64,000 nt of DNA, from NCBI RefSeq assembly GCF_000153705.1, contig NZ_DS022272.1, positions 1,185,839 to 1,249,838 of the forward strand, given 5' to 3'. This DNA is from Fulvimarina pelagi HTCC2506. GTDB taxonomy: Bacteria; Pseudomonadota; Alphaproteobacteria; Rhizobiales; Rhizobiaceae. The translations under genes and the position numbers were made by a program. Shown one piece after another: positions 45,639-54,327 of the stretch (its first letter is position 1; every line of letters begins with the position of its first letter). The notes below the pieces were generated by a model. The model did not search any database. It had not been told where the DNA came from and saw only the letters and a list, made by a program, of their open reading frames with translations.

Positions 45639-46040
45639 TCAGTAGGTCATGCAGGCGGCGTTCAGAAGACCGACCGCGATGGAATTTCCGGCGCTCCAGA
45701 CACCTGCTGCGATCTCACCTTTGGTGATTCGCTCGTGCAGCTTCGTCATTGTCATGGACGCAATGAAGAAAGCTAGGATCTGGACGAGAACACCAATGAT
45801 CGCCCAGATAATGAAATCAATGATGGCGACGGAATTTTCAGCTGCAGACGACAAGACGATGCCGAATCCGATGATCGCGCCGAGATAGGCGAGTACGGCG
45901 GCCATGTTGCCTTCGCGGATCAGCGTTACCTCCTTGTGCGGGGTCAGCGCCGTATAGATCGCAGCAAAAAGGCCGTAGAGCACGAGGCCCAGAATGAAAT
46001 ACGCCAGGAAACTCGGCAGGCCTGAAACGTAACCGAACAT
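45639..46040 (-). CDS. DUF350 (YjfL-like) membrane protein
   Basis: A 133-residue integral membrane protein with four predicted helices (about 8-30, 45-68, 72-95 and 108-130). This matches DUF350, in which two tandem two-helix units are repeated. E. coli YjfL is encoded in the same gene order. Its function is unknown; association with PspA suggests a membrane-integrity or transport role. It lies 13 bp upstream of the DUF1190 gene. Confidence 0.85.
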   Translation of the reverse strand: MFGYVSGLPSFLAYFILGLVLYGLFAAIYTALTPHKEVTLIREGNMAAVLAYLGAIIGFGIVLSSAAENSVAIIDFIIWAIIGVLVQILAFFIASMTMTKLHERITKGEIAAGVWSAGNSIAVGLLNAACMTY

Positions 46041-46093
46041 CGTCCCTCCAGTCTCTTGTTAGAAAGCGGCACGACCAATAGCTGCGGTCGTGG

Positions 46094-46756
46094 TTAAACC
46101 CGTCTCACATCCGCGGCGCCGAGGCCATAGCCGAGGAGGAATTCGATCGAGCCCCCCTGCCGGGACGACCCCGCCGCCAGTTCGCGCTCGACATTGATGA
46201 GAAGCATCTCCTGGGTCCGGCCGACAGGTCTTGCGTAGAGCATGCAGGTCTGGTGGATGGCGCGTTTGCCACGTCCATCCTCGATGTCCTCGACGAACTC
46301 GACGAGGTCCGCGCGTTCCTCGCCCGCTCCCCAGAAGCGCTCGAAAAGGACGCCGTCCGCATCGTACCGAGCCTCGCCCACCATGCCGCGCGGGCCGATC
46401 CAGCGGTCCCACTCGGCCTGCCCGGCGGGCACGACGCTGTCCCAAGGATGATAGATGCTGACGTCGTCTATGGTGTCGCCGTAGCGGCCGCTTGCCGAAA
46501 GCACTTGGAGCAGCCGATCGTCGTCGTCATAATATCGGGACAGGACGGTGTTTGCGTCGAGTCTGGCCTCGCCGTATGCGACGCAAACGAACGTTCCGCC
46601 CTCGGGCAGTGCCATGCCGGGTTCGCCCGTCGCCGCATCTGCCTCCAGCGATAGAAGATCGAGTTCGAGTGCGCCGCCGATCGGAATACCGAGCGGGCCG
46701 CGTTCGTCGGGAAGGCCGGCGCCGTTGTCCTTCTTGCCGAAGAGAGAAAAGATCAT
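46094..46756 (-). CDS. DUF2491 (YjfK-like) cytoplasmic protein
   Basis: A 220-residue soluble protein of the DUF2491/YjfK family. Recognisable parts: an N-terminal KKDNGAGLPDERGPLGIPIG, SRYYDDDDRLLQVLSASG and a C-terminal SSRQGGSIEFLLGYGL. No catalytic motif is evident. It overlaps the K+ channel gene by 4 bp (ATGA), so the two are translationally coupled. YjfK is always encoded with a PspA homologue (YjfJ), here the gene at 48374. Confidence 0.85.
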   Translation of the reverse strand: MIFSLFGKKDNGAGLPDERGPLGIPIGGALELDLLSLEADAATGEPGMALPEGGTFVCVAYGEARLDANTVLSRYYDDDDRLLQVLSASGRYGDTIDDVSIYHPWDSVVPAGQAEWDRWIGPRGMVGEARYDADGVLFERFWGAGEERADLVEFVEDIEDGRGKRAIHQTCMLYARPVGRTQEMLLINVERELAAGSSRQGGSIEFLLGYGLGAADVRRV

Positions 46757-47811
46757 CTGCCAGCTCCCTCCATCGCCGACCAGTCGATCGCTCCTGCGTC
46801 GAGCCGGTTATCGCTGATATAGTAGATGGTGTCGCCCGAGGAGATCGGATCGTCTGCGGGGCAATTTAGGTCGACCTTGCCTGCGCGGCCGACACCCACC
46901 AACGTGGCGTTGCAGCTACGGCGAAGGCCGATAAGCGCATCGCCGTATCGGATCGGCGCTCGGCCTTCGGGCAAGAGCATGGAGAAGGCCGTGTCCGCGG
47001 TGCTGGCCGACAGAAGCAGCTTGGCCACCTGCGAAGAACCCGGATCGCGCGCTGCGCGTACGAGGAGTTCCGGCGATAGCGAGGTGATCGTTTCGATGCG
47101 GGCGGCCTGACGTTCTGCGATCTCGGCGGTCCGCTGATATTCGAAATAGGCAACGACATGAATGCTGCTGTTCAGCGTCGCGGAGACCAAGGCGGCGGCG
47201 AGTGTCTCATCATCGTTTTCGCCCCTCACGACGACGCCGCGCGCTCCCGAAATTCCGGCGCGTTCCAGTGCTTCGGGATCGGCGAGGCGCTCGGCACGGA
47301 CGAAATCAATCTGATCGGACATTGGATTCTGCGCCAGGCTTCGCGAAACGAGAACTGGCAAAGCCTCGTCCGACGCGCGTTCGCCGGAGAGCATCGAAAG
47401 AAGTTGCTGTGAAGCGCCCTCCTGCCAGCCGAGAACGATCATGTGGCCGACCCTGGTGCTAAAATCGCCTGCGCCTTGCATCCTCTTTCTCCAAACCCCG
47501 CTGATCCCCGAGAGCAGTTTGCCAAGAACCGCCGTGAAGATCGCGATAGCTCCGGGAATGACAAAAAACGCCGCGATAAGACGTCCTGCGGTGCCAGCCG
47601 GTGACAGATCACCGTATCCGACCGTCGTCGCCGTCACACCGTAATAGTAGATGTAGGTCGCGACGTCACCGGTTAGTCCGTCCTCCCCAACGATACCCAG
47701 CAGGATGTAGGAAACGAAGAGATGGGCAACGAAGAGAAAAAGGACCGCGCCCCAGGTCAGCTCTGCGATCGCGATATAGGCTCGGCGCGCGACCTTGAGG
47801 AACAGAGGCAT
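46753..47811 (-). CDS. Two-TM potassium channel with RCK/TrkA-type regulatory domains
   Basis: A 352-residue ion channel. Membrane helix one is at about 18-40 and helix two at about 73-97; between them lies the pore loop with selectivity filter TVGYGD at 63-68. After the pore, a TrkA-N-like (RCK) domain of about 108-230 begins HMIVLGWQEGASQQLL, and the C-terminal part (about 240-340) resembles TrkA-C. The MthK-like design suggests gating by a cytoplasmic ligand such as Ca2+ or nucleotide. The start at 47811 (AAGGA upstream) is chosen over 47838. It heads the minus-strand arm of the PspA cluster. Confidence 0.9.
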   Translation of the reverse strand: MPLFLKVARRAYIAIAELTWGAVLFLFVAHLFVSYILLGIVGEDGLTGDVATYIYYYGVTATTVGYGDLSPAGTAGRLIAAFFVIPGAIAIFTAVLGKLLSGISGVWRKRMQGAGDFSTRVGHMIVLGWQEGASQQLLSMLSGERASDEALPVLVSRSLAQNPMSDQIDFVRAERLADPEALERAGISGARGVVVRGENDDETLAAALVSATLNSSIHVVAYFEYQRTAEIAERQAARIETITSLSPELLVRAARDPGSSQVAKLLLSASTADTAFSMLLPEGRAPIRYGDALIGLRRSCNATLVGVGRAGKVDLNCPADDPISSGDTIYYISDNRLDAGAIDWSAMEGAGR

Positions 47812-47945
47812 CTCGCATCCTTGATTTCGCAGCCCCATCTAACCGGGGCCGCGAGGGCTGTCCTTTGAAGAGCTTCGATTGAACAAGCGCTCGCCGCTGA
47901 TGTAAAACCGGTCTCGAAACCGATTGCAAGAAAGGTCGTCCCGAC

Positions 47946-48377
47946 GTGGAACCGTGGAATCTCGCGAGCCTCACCGAGCTCTTTGCCTCCGATCCCGAAG
48001 AGTTGGGCGACGTCGACGTTTCCGTCGTCGAGGGAACGGATGTCCTGCGCGTCACGCTGAAGGAAAAGGGTGATCTCGACATCCTTGTTACGGCGAGCGG
48101 CGATCAGGTGTTGGCGAGTGTCGCCCTCGTGAAGGCAAGCGACCTGCCGCGCCGTGAGCAATTCGACCGGATGATCCTGTCGACTCACAAGCTCGTGCCG
48201 CTTTCGACCTTTGGCATTGTCAATTTCGACGGCGAGGAATGGTACGAGTTGTTCGGCTCGCTTTCGGCACTTTCGAGCGCGCATGCGATGATCGAGGAGA
48301 TCGCGGTTCTGGCGGAAAACGCTGTGGATGCAGCGAATATGATCGAAGAATGGAAGAATGGGGAGTTCGGCCTATGA
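47946..48377 (+). CDS. DUF2170 (YjfI-like) protein
   Basis: A 143-residue soluble acidic protein of the DUF2170/YjfI family, with VDVSVVEGTDVLRVTLKEK, ILSTHKLVPLSTFGIV and a helical C terminus (AENAVDAANMIEEW). YjfI proteins are encoded directly upstream of a PspA homologue in several gammaproteobacteria and their function is unknown. Here the stop codon overlaps the pspA-like start (ATGA). The 134-bp region shared with the channel gene is the divergent promoter of the whole cluster. Confidence 0.87.
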   Translation: MEPWNLASLTELFASDPEELGDVDVSVVEGTDVLRVTLKEKGDLDILVTASGDQVLASVALVKASDLPRREQFDRMILSTHKLVPLSTFGIVNFDGEEWYELFGSLSALSSAHAMIEEIAVLAENAVDAANMIEEWKNGEFGL

Positions 48378-49117
48378 GTGTCTGGGGCAAGCTATTCACT
48401 GCTGTGCGCGGCGGAGCCAACGAAGCGGCCGAAACCGTTGCCGACAAACAGGCACTGCGCATTCTCGACCAGGAGATTCGCGACGCAGAAAACTCGCTGC
48501 GTAAGGCGCGTTCCGATCTCGCCGGCATCATGGCGTCAAATAAACGGCTATCGAGAAAGATCGAGGAAGCGCGCGAGAAGGAACAGCGAGACACCGAAAG
48601 CGCGCGCGCAGCGCTTCAGGCCGGAAGGGAAGATCTCGCACGCGGCCTCGCCGACCGGATCTCCGGATTGCGCCAGGAAATCCATCGCGACGAAGGGGAA
48701 CTGGAGCGCATGCAAGCGAGCCAGGGCCAGATGATGCGGGCAATCCAGGACACTGAGCACCGGTTGCAGCAAATGCGGCGGGAAGTCGAGAACGTGAAGG
48801 CCAACGAGTCGCTGATCAAGGCTCAGTCGGCGATCGCTCACTCCCAGTCCGGCGTCAATTCCAAGCTTGGCAACGCCATGGACTCGCTTGAGCGCATCCG
48901 CAAGCGGCAGGATGAGACACGCGGCCGGATCGAGGCGGGGGCTGAACTCGCCGCCCTCGAGTCGGGCTCCGATCTCGATCGCCAACTGGCGGAAGCCGGC
49001 ATCGGCGGCAGTCGCTCGTCTTCGGCGGACGATGTTCTGGCTCAGATCATGGGTGAGTCCAAGCCGGCGATCGGCCAGTCACGCGATCCGCTCGGGATTG
49101 AACGCAAGGACAACTGA
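48374..49117 (+). CDS. PspA/IM30 family protein (YjfJ-like)
   Basis: A 247-residue PspA/IM30 (ESCRT-III-related) protein. The N-terminal MSVWGKLFTAVRGGANEAAE amphipathic helix and long coiled coil (about 20-190; EIRDAENSLRKARSDLAGI, ERMQASQGQMMRAIQDTEHR) are the family hallmark; a short C-terminal tail follows (DVLAQIMGESKPAIGQSRD). PspA binds stressed inner membranes and preserves the proton-motive force. The ATG at 48374 overlaps the DUF2170 stop; the longer open frame to 48239 is inside that gene. Confidence 0.9.
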   Translation: MSVWGKLFTAVRGGANEAAETVADKQALRILDQEIRDAENSLRKARSDLAGIMASNKRLSRKIEEAREKEQRDTESARAALQAGREDLARGLADRISGLRQEIHRDEGELERMQASQGQMMRAIQDTEHRLQQMRREVENVKANESLIKAQSAIAHSQSGVNSKLGNAMDSLERIRKRQDETRGRIEAGAELAALESGSDLDRQLAEAGIGGSRSSSADDVLAQIMGESKPAIGQSRDPLGIERKDN

Positions 49118-49160
49118 GACGGGAAGGGCGGCGCGAAGGGGCCAGAAGCGCGTGGCGTCT

Positions 49161-49937
49161 TCAGACGGTCGCGAGTTCGGCCTCCTCGTGCTCGGCCCAG
49201 GCTTCCGGATTGAAGTCAGGCAAGGCGTCGAATGCTGATTTCAGGGCATCGGACCATCCGGCGGAAATAGTCTTGTAATAGGGGTCTTCGCCGGTAATGC
49301 GCGTCCGAAGGCCGGCCTGGTAGCTGTCGCGCTCATAGAACTGGAGGTCGAGCGGCAGCCCGACCGAAAGGTTCGATCGAAGGGTCGAATCGAACGACAC
49401 CATCAGCAGTTTTGCGCACTCGGCCATGGACATCTTCCGGTCGTAGGTGCGGATGATGATGGGCCGACCGTATTTGTGCTCGCCGATCTGGAAGAACGGA
49501 TTATCCTCGCCGGCTTCGACGAAATTGCCTTCCGAGTAGATGTTGAAGAGGCGCGGCGGTGTCCCCTTGATCTGCCCGCCAAGGATGAACGAGCCGGAAA
49601 ACATCGGGTCGGGCGTCTGGGCCTGTGGGCCGGAAGCACCGCTGATGACCTCACGCAGAGTCTCGCCAACAAGCTTTGCGGTCTGGAACATTGTCGGCTG
49701 GGAAAGGATCGCCGGTTGACGCTCGGACGGGGCGACCGTTCGCTCGTCGAGCAGCGATATCGTTGCCTGGGTCGTAGCCAGATTGCCCGCTGACATGAGG
49801 CACAAAAAGCGCTCGCCCGGCACCTCCCAGGTCTTCATCTTCAGGACCGTGGAAATGTTGTCGATCCCGGCATTCGTCCGGGTGTCCGACATGAAAATGA
49901 GACCGGCATCAACGAGCAGGCCGACGCAATAGGTCAT
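49161..49937 (-). CDS. Anbu (ancestral beta-subunit) proteasome-like peptidase
   Basis: A 258-residue Ntn-hydrolase of the Anbu/BPH family, related to HslV and proteasome beta subunits. It begins MTYCVGLLVDAGLIFMSDTR, so Thr2 becomes the N-terminal nucleophile after Met removal, and the motifs SDTRTNAGID, LMSAGNLATTQATIS and FSGSFILGGQIKG fit the family. Anbu forms an open helical assembly; peptidase activity is weak or unproven in tested members. It is the last gene of an operon with an alpha-E protein and a circularly permuted ATP-grasp enzyme. The usual transglutaminase gene is missing between alpha-E and Anbu. Confidence 0.9.
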   Translation of the reverse strand: MTYCVGLLVDAGLIFMSDTRTNAGIDNISTVLKMKTWEVPGERFLCLMSAGNLATTQATISLLDERTVAPSERQPAILSQPTMFQTAKLVGETLREVISGASGPQAQTPDPMFSGSFILGGQIKGTPPRLFNIYSEGNFVEAGEDNPFFQIGEHKYGRPIIIRTYDRKMSMAECAKLLMVSFDSTLRSNLSVGLPLDLQFYERDSYQAGLRTRITGEDPYYKTISAGWSDALKSAFDALPDFNPEAWAEHEEAELATV

Positions 49938-50072
49938 GAAAAGGCTCCGCGAAGGGCGCGTTCACGAATGGGTTTGCACAGGCTTACGGTCCGCTGCCGG
50001 GCCGCCGCAATTGCACCTTCACCACGAAGACAGATTTATTCACACCGTCGACGACTTCATTACCGTGCTTAG

Positions 50073-51068
50073 TCAGGCGCTCTGGCTTTGCGACTGGCTC
50101 TGGTTAGCGGGATCGATGTCGGGGTAGAAGCGATAGTTCTCCGCGATCAGTCCCGAAACCTTGTTGTTGTCGATGATGAAATCCTCGAGAAACTCGTGCA
50201 GTCCGCTCGCCAGGACTTCGCGTACGGTGAGATTGGAGAGGCGCTCATAGATCATGTTGACGCGGGCGGCGCTCTCGTTCGGCGTTTCCGAGCCGCGGTC
50301 GAGATAGGACATCGAATCGCGCATCATGCCGTAGCAGTGACTCAGCGAGCGAGGCATCCGGCGATTCAGCATCAGGAAGTCGATGATGTTCGTCGCGGTC
50401 GGACTGGCGTCGTATTCCCAGCTGTAGGACCGGTGCGCCGAGACCGAGCGCAGGATCGACGACCACTGAAAGTTGTCGAGCGACGAGCCGATAGAAGAAT
50501 GTTCTGGCAGAAGCACCCAGTATTTCACGTCGAGGATGCGCGCCGTGTTGTCGGCTCTCTCCAGGAAAGCGCCAAGATGGCAGAAATCGAAGATCTCGTT
50601 GCGCAACATGGTGCCGTAGAAGGCGCCGCGGATCAGAGCACAGCGCGTCTTCACGAGGTCAAGCGTCTTGGGAAGGGTGCGATGATTGAGCGGGCCAGCG
50701 AGCGCAGTCCTGATCGTGAGATAAGTGTCGTTCGTCGCTTCCCAGAGCTCGCGGGTGAGGGCGGTACGCACCATCCGACCGTTCATCCGTGCCGTGTCGA
50801 TGGAAGAGCGTATCGAGGACGGATTGTCCTGATCGCGGATGAGAAAATCGATGATCTTGGTCTCGTCTAGTTCGCCATGCTTTTCCTTGTAGGGGTCTTC
50901 GACGCCGGCGGACACGAGGATCGACTCCCATTCGTCGCGATCTTCGACCGAGAGATTGGTCAATGAAATCCTGAGACCTGCGTCGACAAGACGTGCCATG
51001 TTTTCCGCTCGCTCGATGTAGCGGAACATCCAGAAGAGCCCGTTCGCCGTCCGTCCGAGAAGTGCCAT
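50073..51068 (-). CDS. Alpha-E domain (DUF403) protein
   Basis: A 331-residue all-helical alpha-E protein. The N terminus (ANGLFWMFRYIERAENMARL) is the characteristic segment; ESLLVxx-type helices and the conserved RRMPRSLSHCY and TVREVLASGLHEFLEDF follow. The ATG at 51068 with GGAAGGA upstream is preferred to 51098. Alpha-E proteins always accompany circularly permuted ATP-grasp enzymes and are predicted partners in peptide synthesis; no structure-based function is known. It follows the ATP-grasp gene by 85 bp. Confidence 0.88.
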   Translation of the reverse strand: MALLGRTANGLFWMFRYIERAENMARLVDAGLRISLTNLSVEDRDEWESILVSAGVEDPYKEKHGELDETKIIDFLIRDQDNPSSIRSSIDTARMNGRMVRTALTRELWEATNDTYLTIRTALAGPLNHRTLPKTLDLVKTRCALIRGAFYGTMLRNEIFDFCHLGAFLERADNTARILDVKYWVLLPEHSSIGSSLDNFQWSSILRSVSAHRSYSWEYDASPTATNIIDFLMLNRRMPRSLSHCYGMMRDSMSYLDRGSETPNESAARVNMIYERLSNLTVREVLASGLHEFLEDFIIDNNKVSGLIAENYRFYPDIDPANQSQSQSQSA

Positions 51069-51153
51069 GATTCGTCCTTCCGTGTCTCGCGGCTTCATCG
51101 CATCGGTTTGCGCGGGCCGCCTGTCATCCTGCCGTTGGTGCTTGGTTGCGACC

Positions 51154-52566
51154 TCAGTCGCGCAGCACCCAGGTGTCCTTGGTGCCGCCGCCTTGACTGG
51201 AATTCACCACCAGAGAGCCCTCCTTCAGCGCGACGCGTGTCAGGCCGCCCGGAATGATTCTCACTTTGTCCGAGACGAGTACGAATGGGCGCAGATCGAC
51301 ATGGCGCGGTGAGAGCTTGTCCTTCGCCAGGATCGGCACGGTCGATAGGGCAAGGGTCGGTTGCGCGATATAATTCTGTGGGTCTTCCTTGAGTTTCTTG
51401 GCGAAGGCCTCGCATTCGGCCTTGGTCGAGGTCGGGCCGACGAGCATGCCGTAGCCGCCCGAGCCGTGCACTTCTTTCACAACGAGGTCGGCGAGATTGT
51501 CGAGCACGTATCTGAGGCTGTCCTCCTCGGCGCAGCGCCAGGTCGGAACGTTTTCCAGCATGGCCGGCTTGCCGGTGAAGAACTCGACGATTTCCGGCAT
51601 GTAGGAATAGATCGCCTTGTCGTCCGAGATGCCTGTCCCCGGCGCGTTGGCGATCGTGACCGCGCCGCGCTTGTAGGCATCCATGATGCCCGGGATGCCG
51701 AGCATTGATTCCGGGTTGAAAGCTCTCGGATCGAGGAAGGCGTCGTCGATGCGCCGGTAGATCACATCGATCGGCACGTAGCCTTCGGTGGTTCGCATCT
51801 GAATGCGGCCGTCGATCTCGGCGACGTCCGAGCCCTCGATCAGTTCGACACCCATCTGGTCGGCGAGAAAGGAGTGCTCGAAATAGGCCGAATTGAAGAT
51901 CCCGGGCGTCAGTACGGCGACCCGAGGTTTGCCTTCGCACATCGGCGGCGCGACGGCTTCCAGCGAGCGGCGAAGATGGTGCGGATAGGTTTCTACCGGC
52001 CGCACCCGGTTCTGCGCGAACAGCTCCGGGAACATCTGCATCATCGTCTCACGGTTCTCTATCATATAAGAGACGCCGGAGGGGGTTCGGGCATTGTCTT
52101 CGAGAACGTAGAACTGGTCTTCACCCGTACGCACGATGTCGGTGCCGATGATGTGGGTGTAGACTTTGCCAGGAGGCGTAAAGCCGATCATCTGCGGTAG
52201 GAAGGCATCGTTATCTTCAAGAAGACGGGCAGGGAGGATGCCGGCTTTCACCACCTCCTGATCGTGATAGATGTCGTGCAGGAAAAGGTTCAGCGCCTCG
52301 ACACGCTGCTCGATGCCCTCAGCGAGCTTGTCCCACTCGTTCTTCGCCATGATCCGCGGCACCATGTCGAATGGGATCAGCCGTTCTGCAGCTTCCTGCT
52401 GGCCGTAAACATTGAAGGTGATGCCGGTGCGCCGGAAGAAGGTTTCAGCCTCGTTCGCCTTCGATGCCAGTTCGTGCGCGTCCTGATCCTTGAACCAGCC
52501 ATGAAAGCTTTCATAGGGCTGCCGTACCTCGTCTTGATTCAGCAACATCTCGTCGAACGGTGGCAC
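51154..52566 (-). CDS. Circularly permuted ATP-grasp ligase (DUF407/CP-ATPgrasp type)
   Basis: A 470-residue circularly permuted ATP-grasp protein. Segments recognised: FRRTGITFNVYGQQEAAERL, WDKLAEGIEQRVEALNLFLHDIYH, ARTPSGVSYMIENRE, and toward the end VHGSGGYGMLVGP and the Pro-Arg-containing LRPFVLVSD. It uses a GTG start at 52566 with GAAGGAG upstream. The family is predicted to form peptide bonds and may make small peptides or tag proteins. It is the promoter-proximal gene of the Anbu operon. Confidence 0.9.
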   Translation of the reverse strand: MPPFDEMLLNQDEVRQPYESFHGWFKDQDAHELASKANEAETFFRRTGITFNVYGQQEAAERLIPFDMVPRIMAKNEWDKLAEGIEQRVEALNLFLHDIYHDQEVVKAGILPARLLEDNDAFLPQMIGFTPPGKVYTHIIGTDIVRTGEDQFYVLEDNARTPSGVSYMIENRETMMQMFPELFAQNRVRPVETYPHHLRRSLEAVAPPMCEGKPRVAVLTPGIFNSAYFEHSFLADQMGVELIEGSDVAEIDGRIQMRTTEGYVPIDVIYRRIDDAFLDPRAFNPESMLGIPGIMDAYKRGAVTIANAPGTGISDDKAIYSYMPEIVEFFTGKPAMLENVPTWRCAEEDSLRYVLDNLADLVVKEVHGSGGYGMLVGPTSTKAECEAFAKKLKEDPQNYIAQPTLALSTVPILAKDKLSPRHVDLRPFVLVSDKVRIIPGGLTRVALKEGSLVVNSSQGGGTKDTWVLRD

Positions 52567-52837
52567 GGCGCGCTCCTTCGGTGATTAGTTTCACCTCACT
52601 ATAGAAAGCGCGTCTCCGAACGAACAAGGGCGAGAGACGATGGTTTTTTGAGCAAAGAGGATGTTTGAACGGTCTTTCGGCGGGGTAATTCTTGGTGCGA
52701 TGAGACTGCTGGCAGCGATTTATTGGCTTTCTTCGTACTGTCGACGCATCGTCTCCATTCGTCGAATAGGGCTTCCATCTGCACCGTAACCCGTGCCATT
52801 TCCGTGAGGACGCCTTATTTGCCGGGTCTGTACCCGA
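52567..52837. other. Divergent intergenic region between ATP-grasp gene and flavin reductase
   Basis: 271 bp without a gene. No clear promoter, repeat or hairpin stands out beyond the GAAGGAG site of the ATP-grasp GTG start. Confidence 0.6.
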
Positions 52838-53359
52838 ATGACATCCGCCGGAGCTTTACCGTTGCTGCAAGCGACTTCCCGGATCGACCCAGCTGAATAT
52901 CGTACCGCCATGCGCCGTTTTGCTGCTGGCGTCTGCCTCGTCACAACGGACGGGGGGGCCGGACAACGCGGCCTGACGGTAACGAGCACCTGCTCGGTCT
53001 CGTCCGATCCCCCGACACTGCTCGTCTGTCTCAACACTGCAAGTGCTCTCAATCAGCGCTTCGAAGCGAATGGTTGCTTCGTCCTGAATGTCCTGAGTGC
53101 TGAGGATGAAAAGCTCGCCAAAGCCTTCGCTGGGGAGGGTAGCCTCGAACAAGAAGATCGATTCGCGCTGGGCAAATGGGCGAAGCTCGAAACCGGCGCT
53201 CCTGTTCTGAAGAGTGCCGCTGCCGCCTTCGATTGCCGGTTGGTCGATACTAAAGTCGTGGCCACCCACCGCATCATCATCGGTGAGGTTGTTGGCATTG
53301 CCGCCGATGCGCGGACGTCTTCTTTGGTCTACCTCGACCGGACATGGCATTCGCTCTAG
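52838..53359 (+). CDS. Flavin reductase-like protein (FMN-binding split barrel)
   Basis: A 173-residue flavin reductase domain protein. Motifs: EYRTAMRRFAAGVCLVTTDG, GLTVTSTCSVSSDPPTLLVCLN, ERFAxGxW-like EDRFALGKWAKLETGAPVL and a C-terminal IGEVVGIAAD. Such proteins supply reduced FMN/FAD to two-component monooxygenases. No oxygenase partner is encoded next to it, so its client is unknown. It lies 28 bp before the MoxR-like gene. Confidence 0.87.
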   Translation: MTSAGALPLLQATSRIDPAEYRTAMRRFAAGVCLVTTDGGAGQRGLTVTSTCSVSSDPPTLLVCLNTASALNQRFEANGCFVLNVLSAEDEKLAKAFAGEGSLEQEDRFALGKWAKLETGAPVLKSAAAAFDCRLVDTKVVATHRIIIGEVVGIAADARTSSLVYLDRTWHSL

Positions 53360-53387
53360 CCTTCCCGCCCGCAACCGCGACAAAGAA

Positions 53388-54323
53388 ATGGACGGATCTA
53401 CCGACGTGACCAGAGCGCTGCCCGACAGCATCGATGCAACCGCAGAATTGCTCGGAGGGGAGGGGTATGTCGCGGATCGTTCACTCGCAACGGTCCTCTT
53501 CCTGGCGCTTAAAATGAAGCGTCCGATCTTCCTCGAAGGTGAGGCGGGCGTCGGCAAAACCGAGATCGCAAAGGTTTTGGCAAAAGGTCTCGACCGGCCG
53601 TTGATTCGGCTTCAGTGTTACGAGGGCCTCGACGTTTCTTCAGCGCTGTACGAATGGAACTACGCGGCGCAGATGATCGAGATCAGGCTTCGCGAGGCGT
53701 CCGGCGACACGTCGCGCGAGTCTGCGCGATCAGAAATCTTCTCTAACGAGTTTCTCATCCGGCGGCCGATCCTGCAGGCCATGGAGGGCGAGCCCGGACG
53801 CGCGCCGGTGCTGCTGATCGACGAACTCGATCGCACGGATGAAGCTTTCGAGGCGTTCCTCCTTGAGGTACTCGCCGACAATCAGGTGACCATTCCAGAA
53901 CTTGGCACCATTCGCGCACCGGAACCGCCGATCGTTGTGATCACTACGAACCGCACACGCGAAATCCACGACGCTCTCAAGCGACGCTGCCTCTATCATT
54001 GGGTCGACTACCCGGAAGCCGACCGCGAATTGGAAATCGTCCGCCTCAAGGCACCGAACGCTAACGCGGACCTCGCGAAGGAACTTGTCGCGTTCGTTCA
54101 GCGGCTGCGCGAAACCGACCTTTTCAAGGCCCCGGGCGTCGCTGAGACGATCGATTGGGCCAACGCACTCACCGAACTTAACGCTGTCGCACTCGACCCG
54201 CGTTACGTCTCCGATACGCTTGGCGTGCTGCTGAAATATCAAGACGATATCCAGCGTCTTCAGCAGGGCGAAAGCACGCGCATCCTCGATGAGGTCAAAC
54301 GTGACCTCAGGAACCAGTCCTGA
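53388..54323 (+). CDS. MoxR-family AAA+ ATPase (CoxD-like)
   Basis: A 311-residue MoxR AAA+ ATPase of the CoxD type. Walker A is GEAGVGKTEIAKVL at about 47 and Walker B VLLIDELDR. CoxD proteins act with the VWA protein CoxE in maturing the active site of CO dehydrogenase and related molybdenum hydroxylases. The start at 53388 is selected because the upstream extension lies within the flavin reductase. The next gene encodes the CoxE-like partner, 4 bp downstream. Confidence 0.92.
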   Translation: MDGSTDVTRALPDSIDATAELLGGEGYVADRSLATVLFLALKMKRPIFLEGEAGVGKTEIAKVLAKGLDRPLIRLQCYEGLDVSSALYEWNYAAQMIEIRLREASGDTSRESARSEIFSNEFLIRRPILQAMEGEPGRAPVLLIDELDRTDEAFEAFLLEVLADNQVTIPELGTIRAPEPPIVVITTNRTREIHDALKRRCLYHWVDYPEADRELEIVRLKAPNANADLAKELVAFVQRLRETDLFKAPGVAETIDWANALTELNAVALDPRYVSDTLGVLLKYQDDIQRLQQGESTRILDEVKRDLRNQS

Positions 54324-54327
54324 GCGG

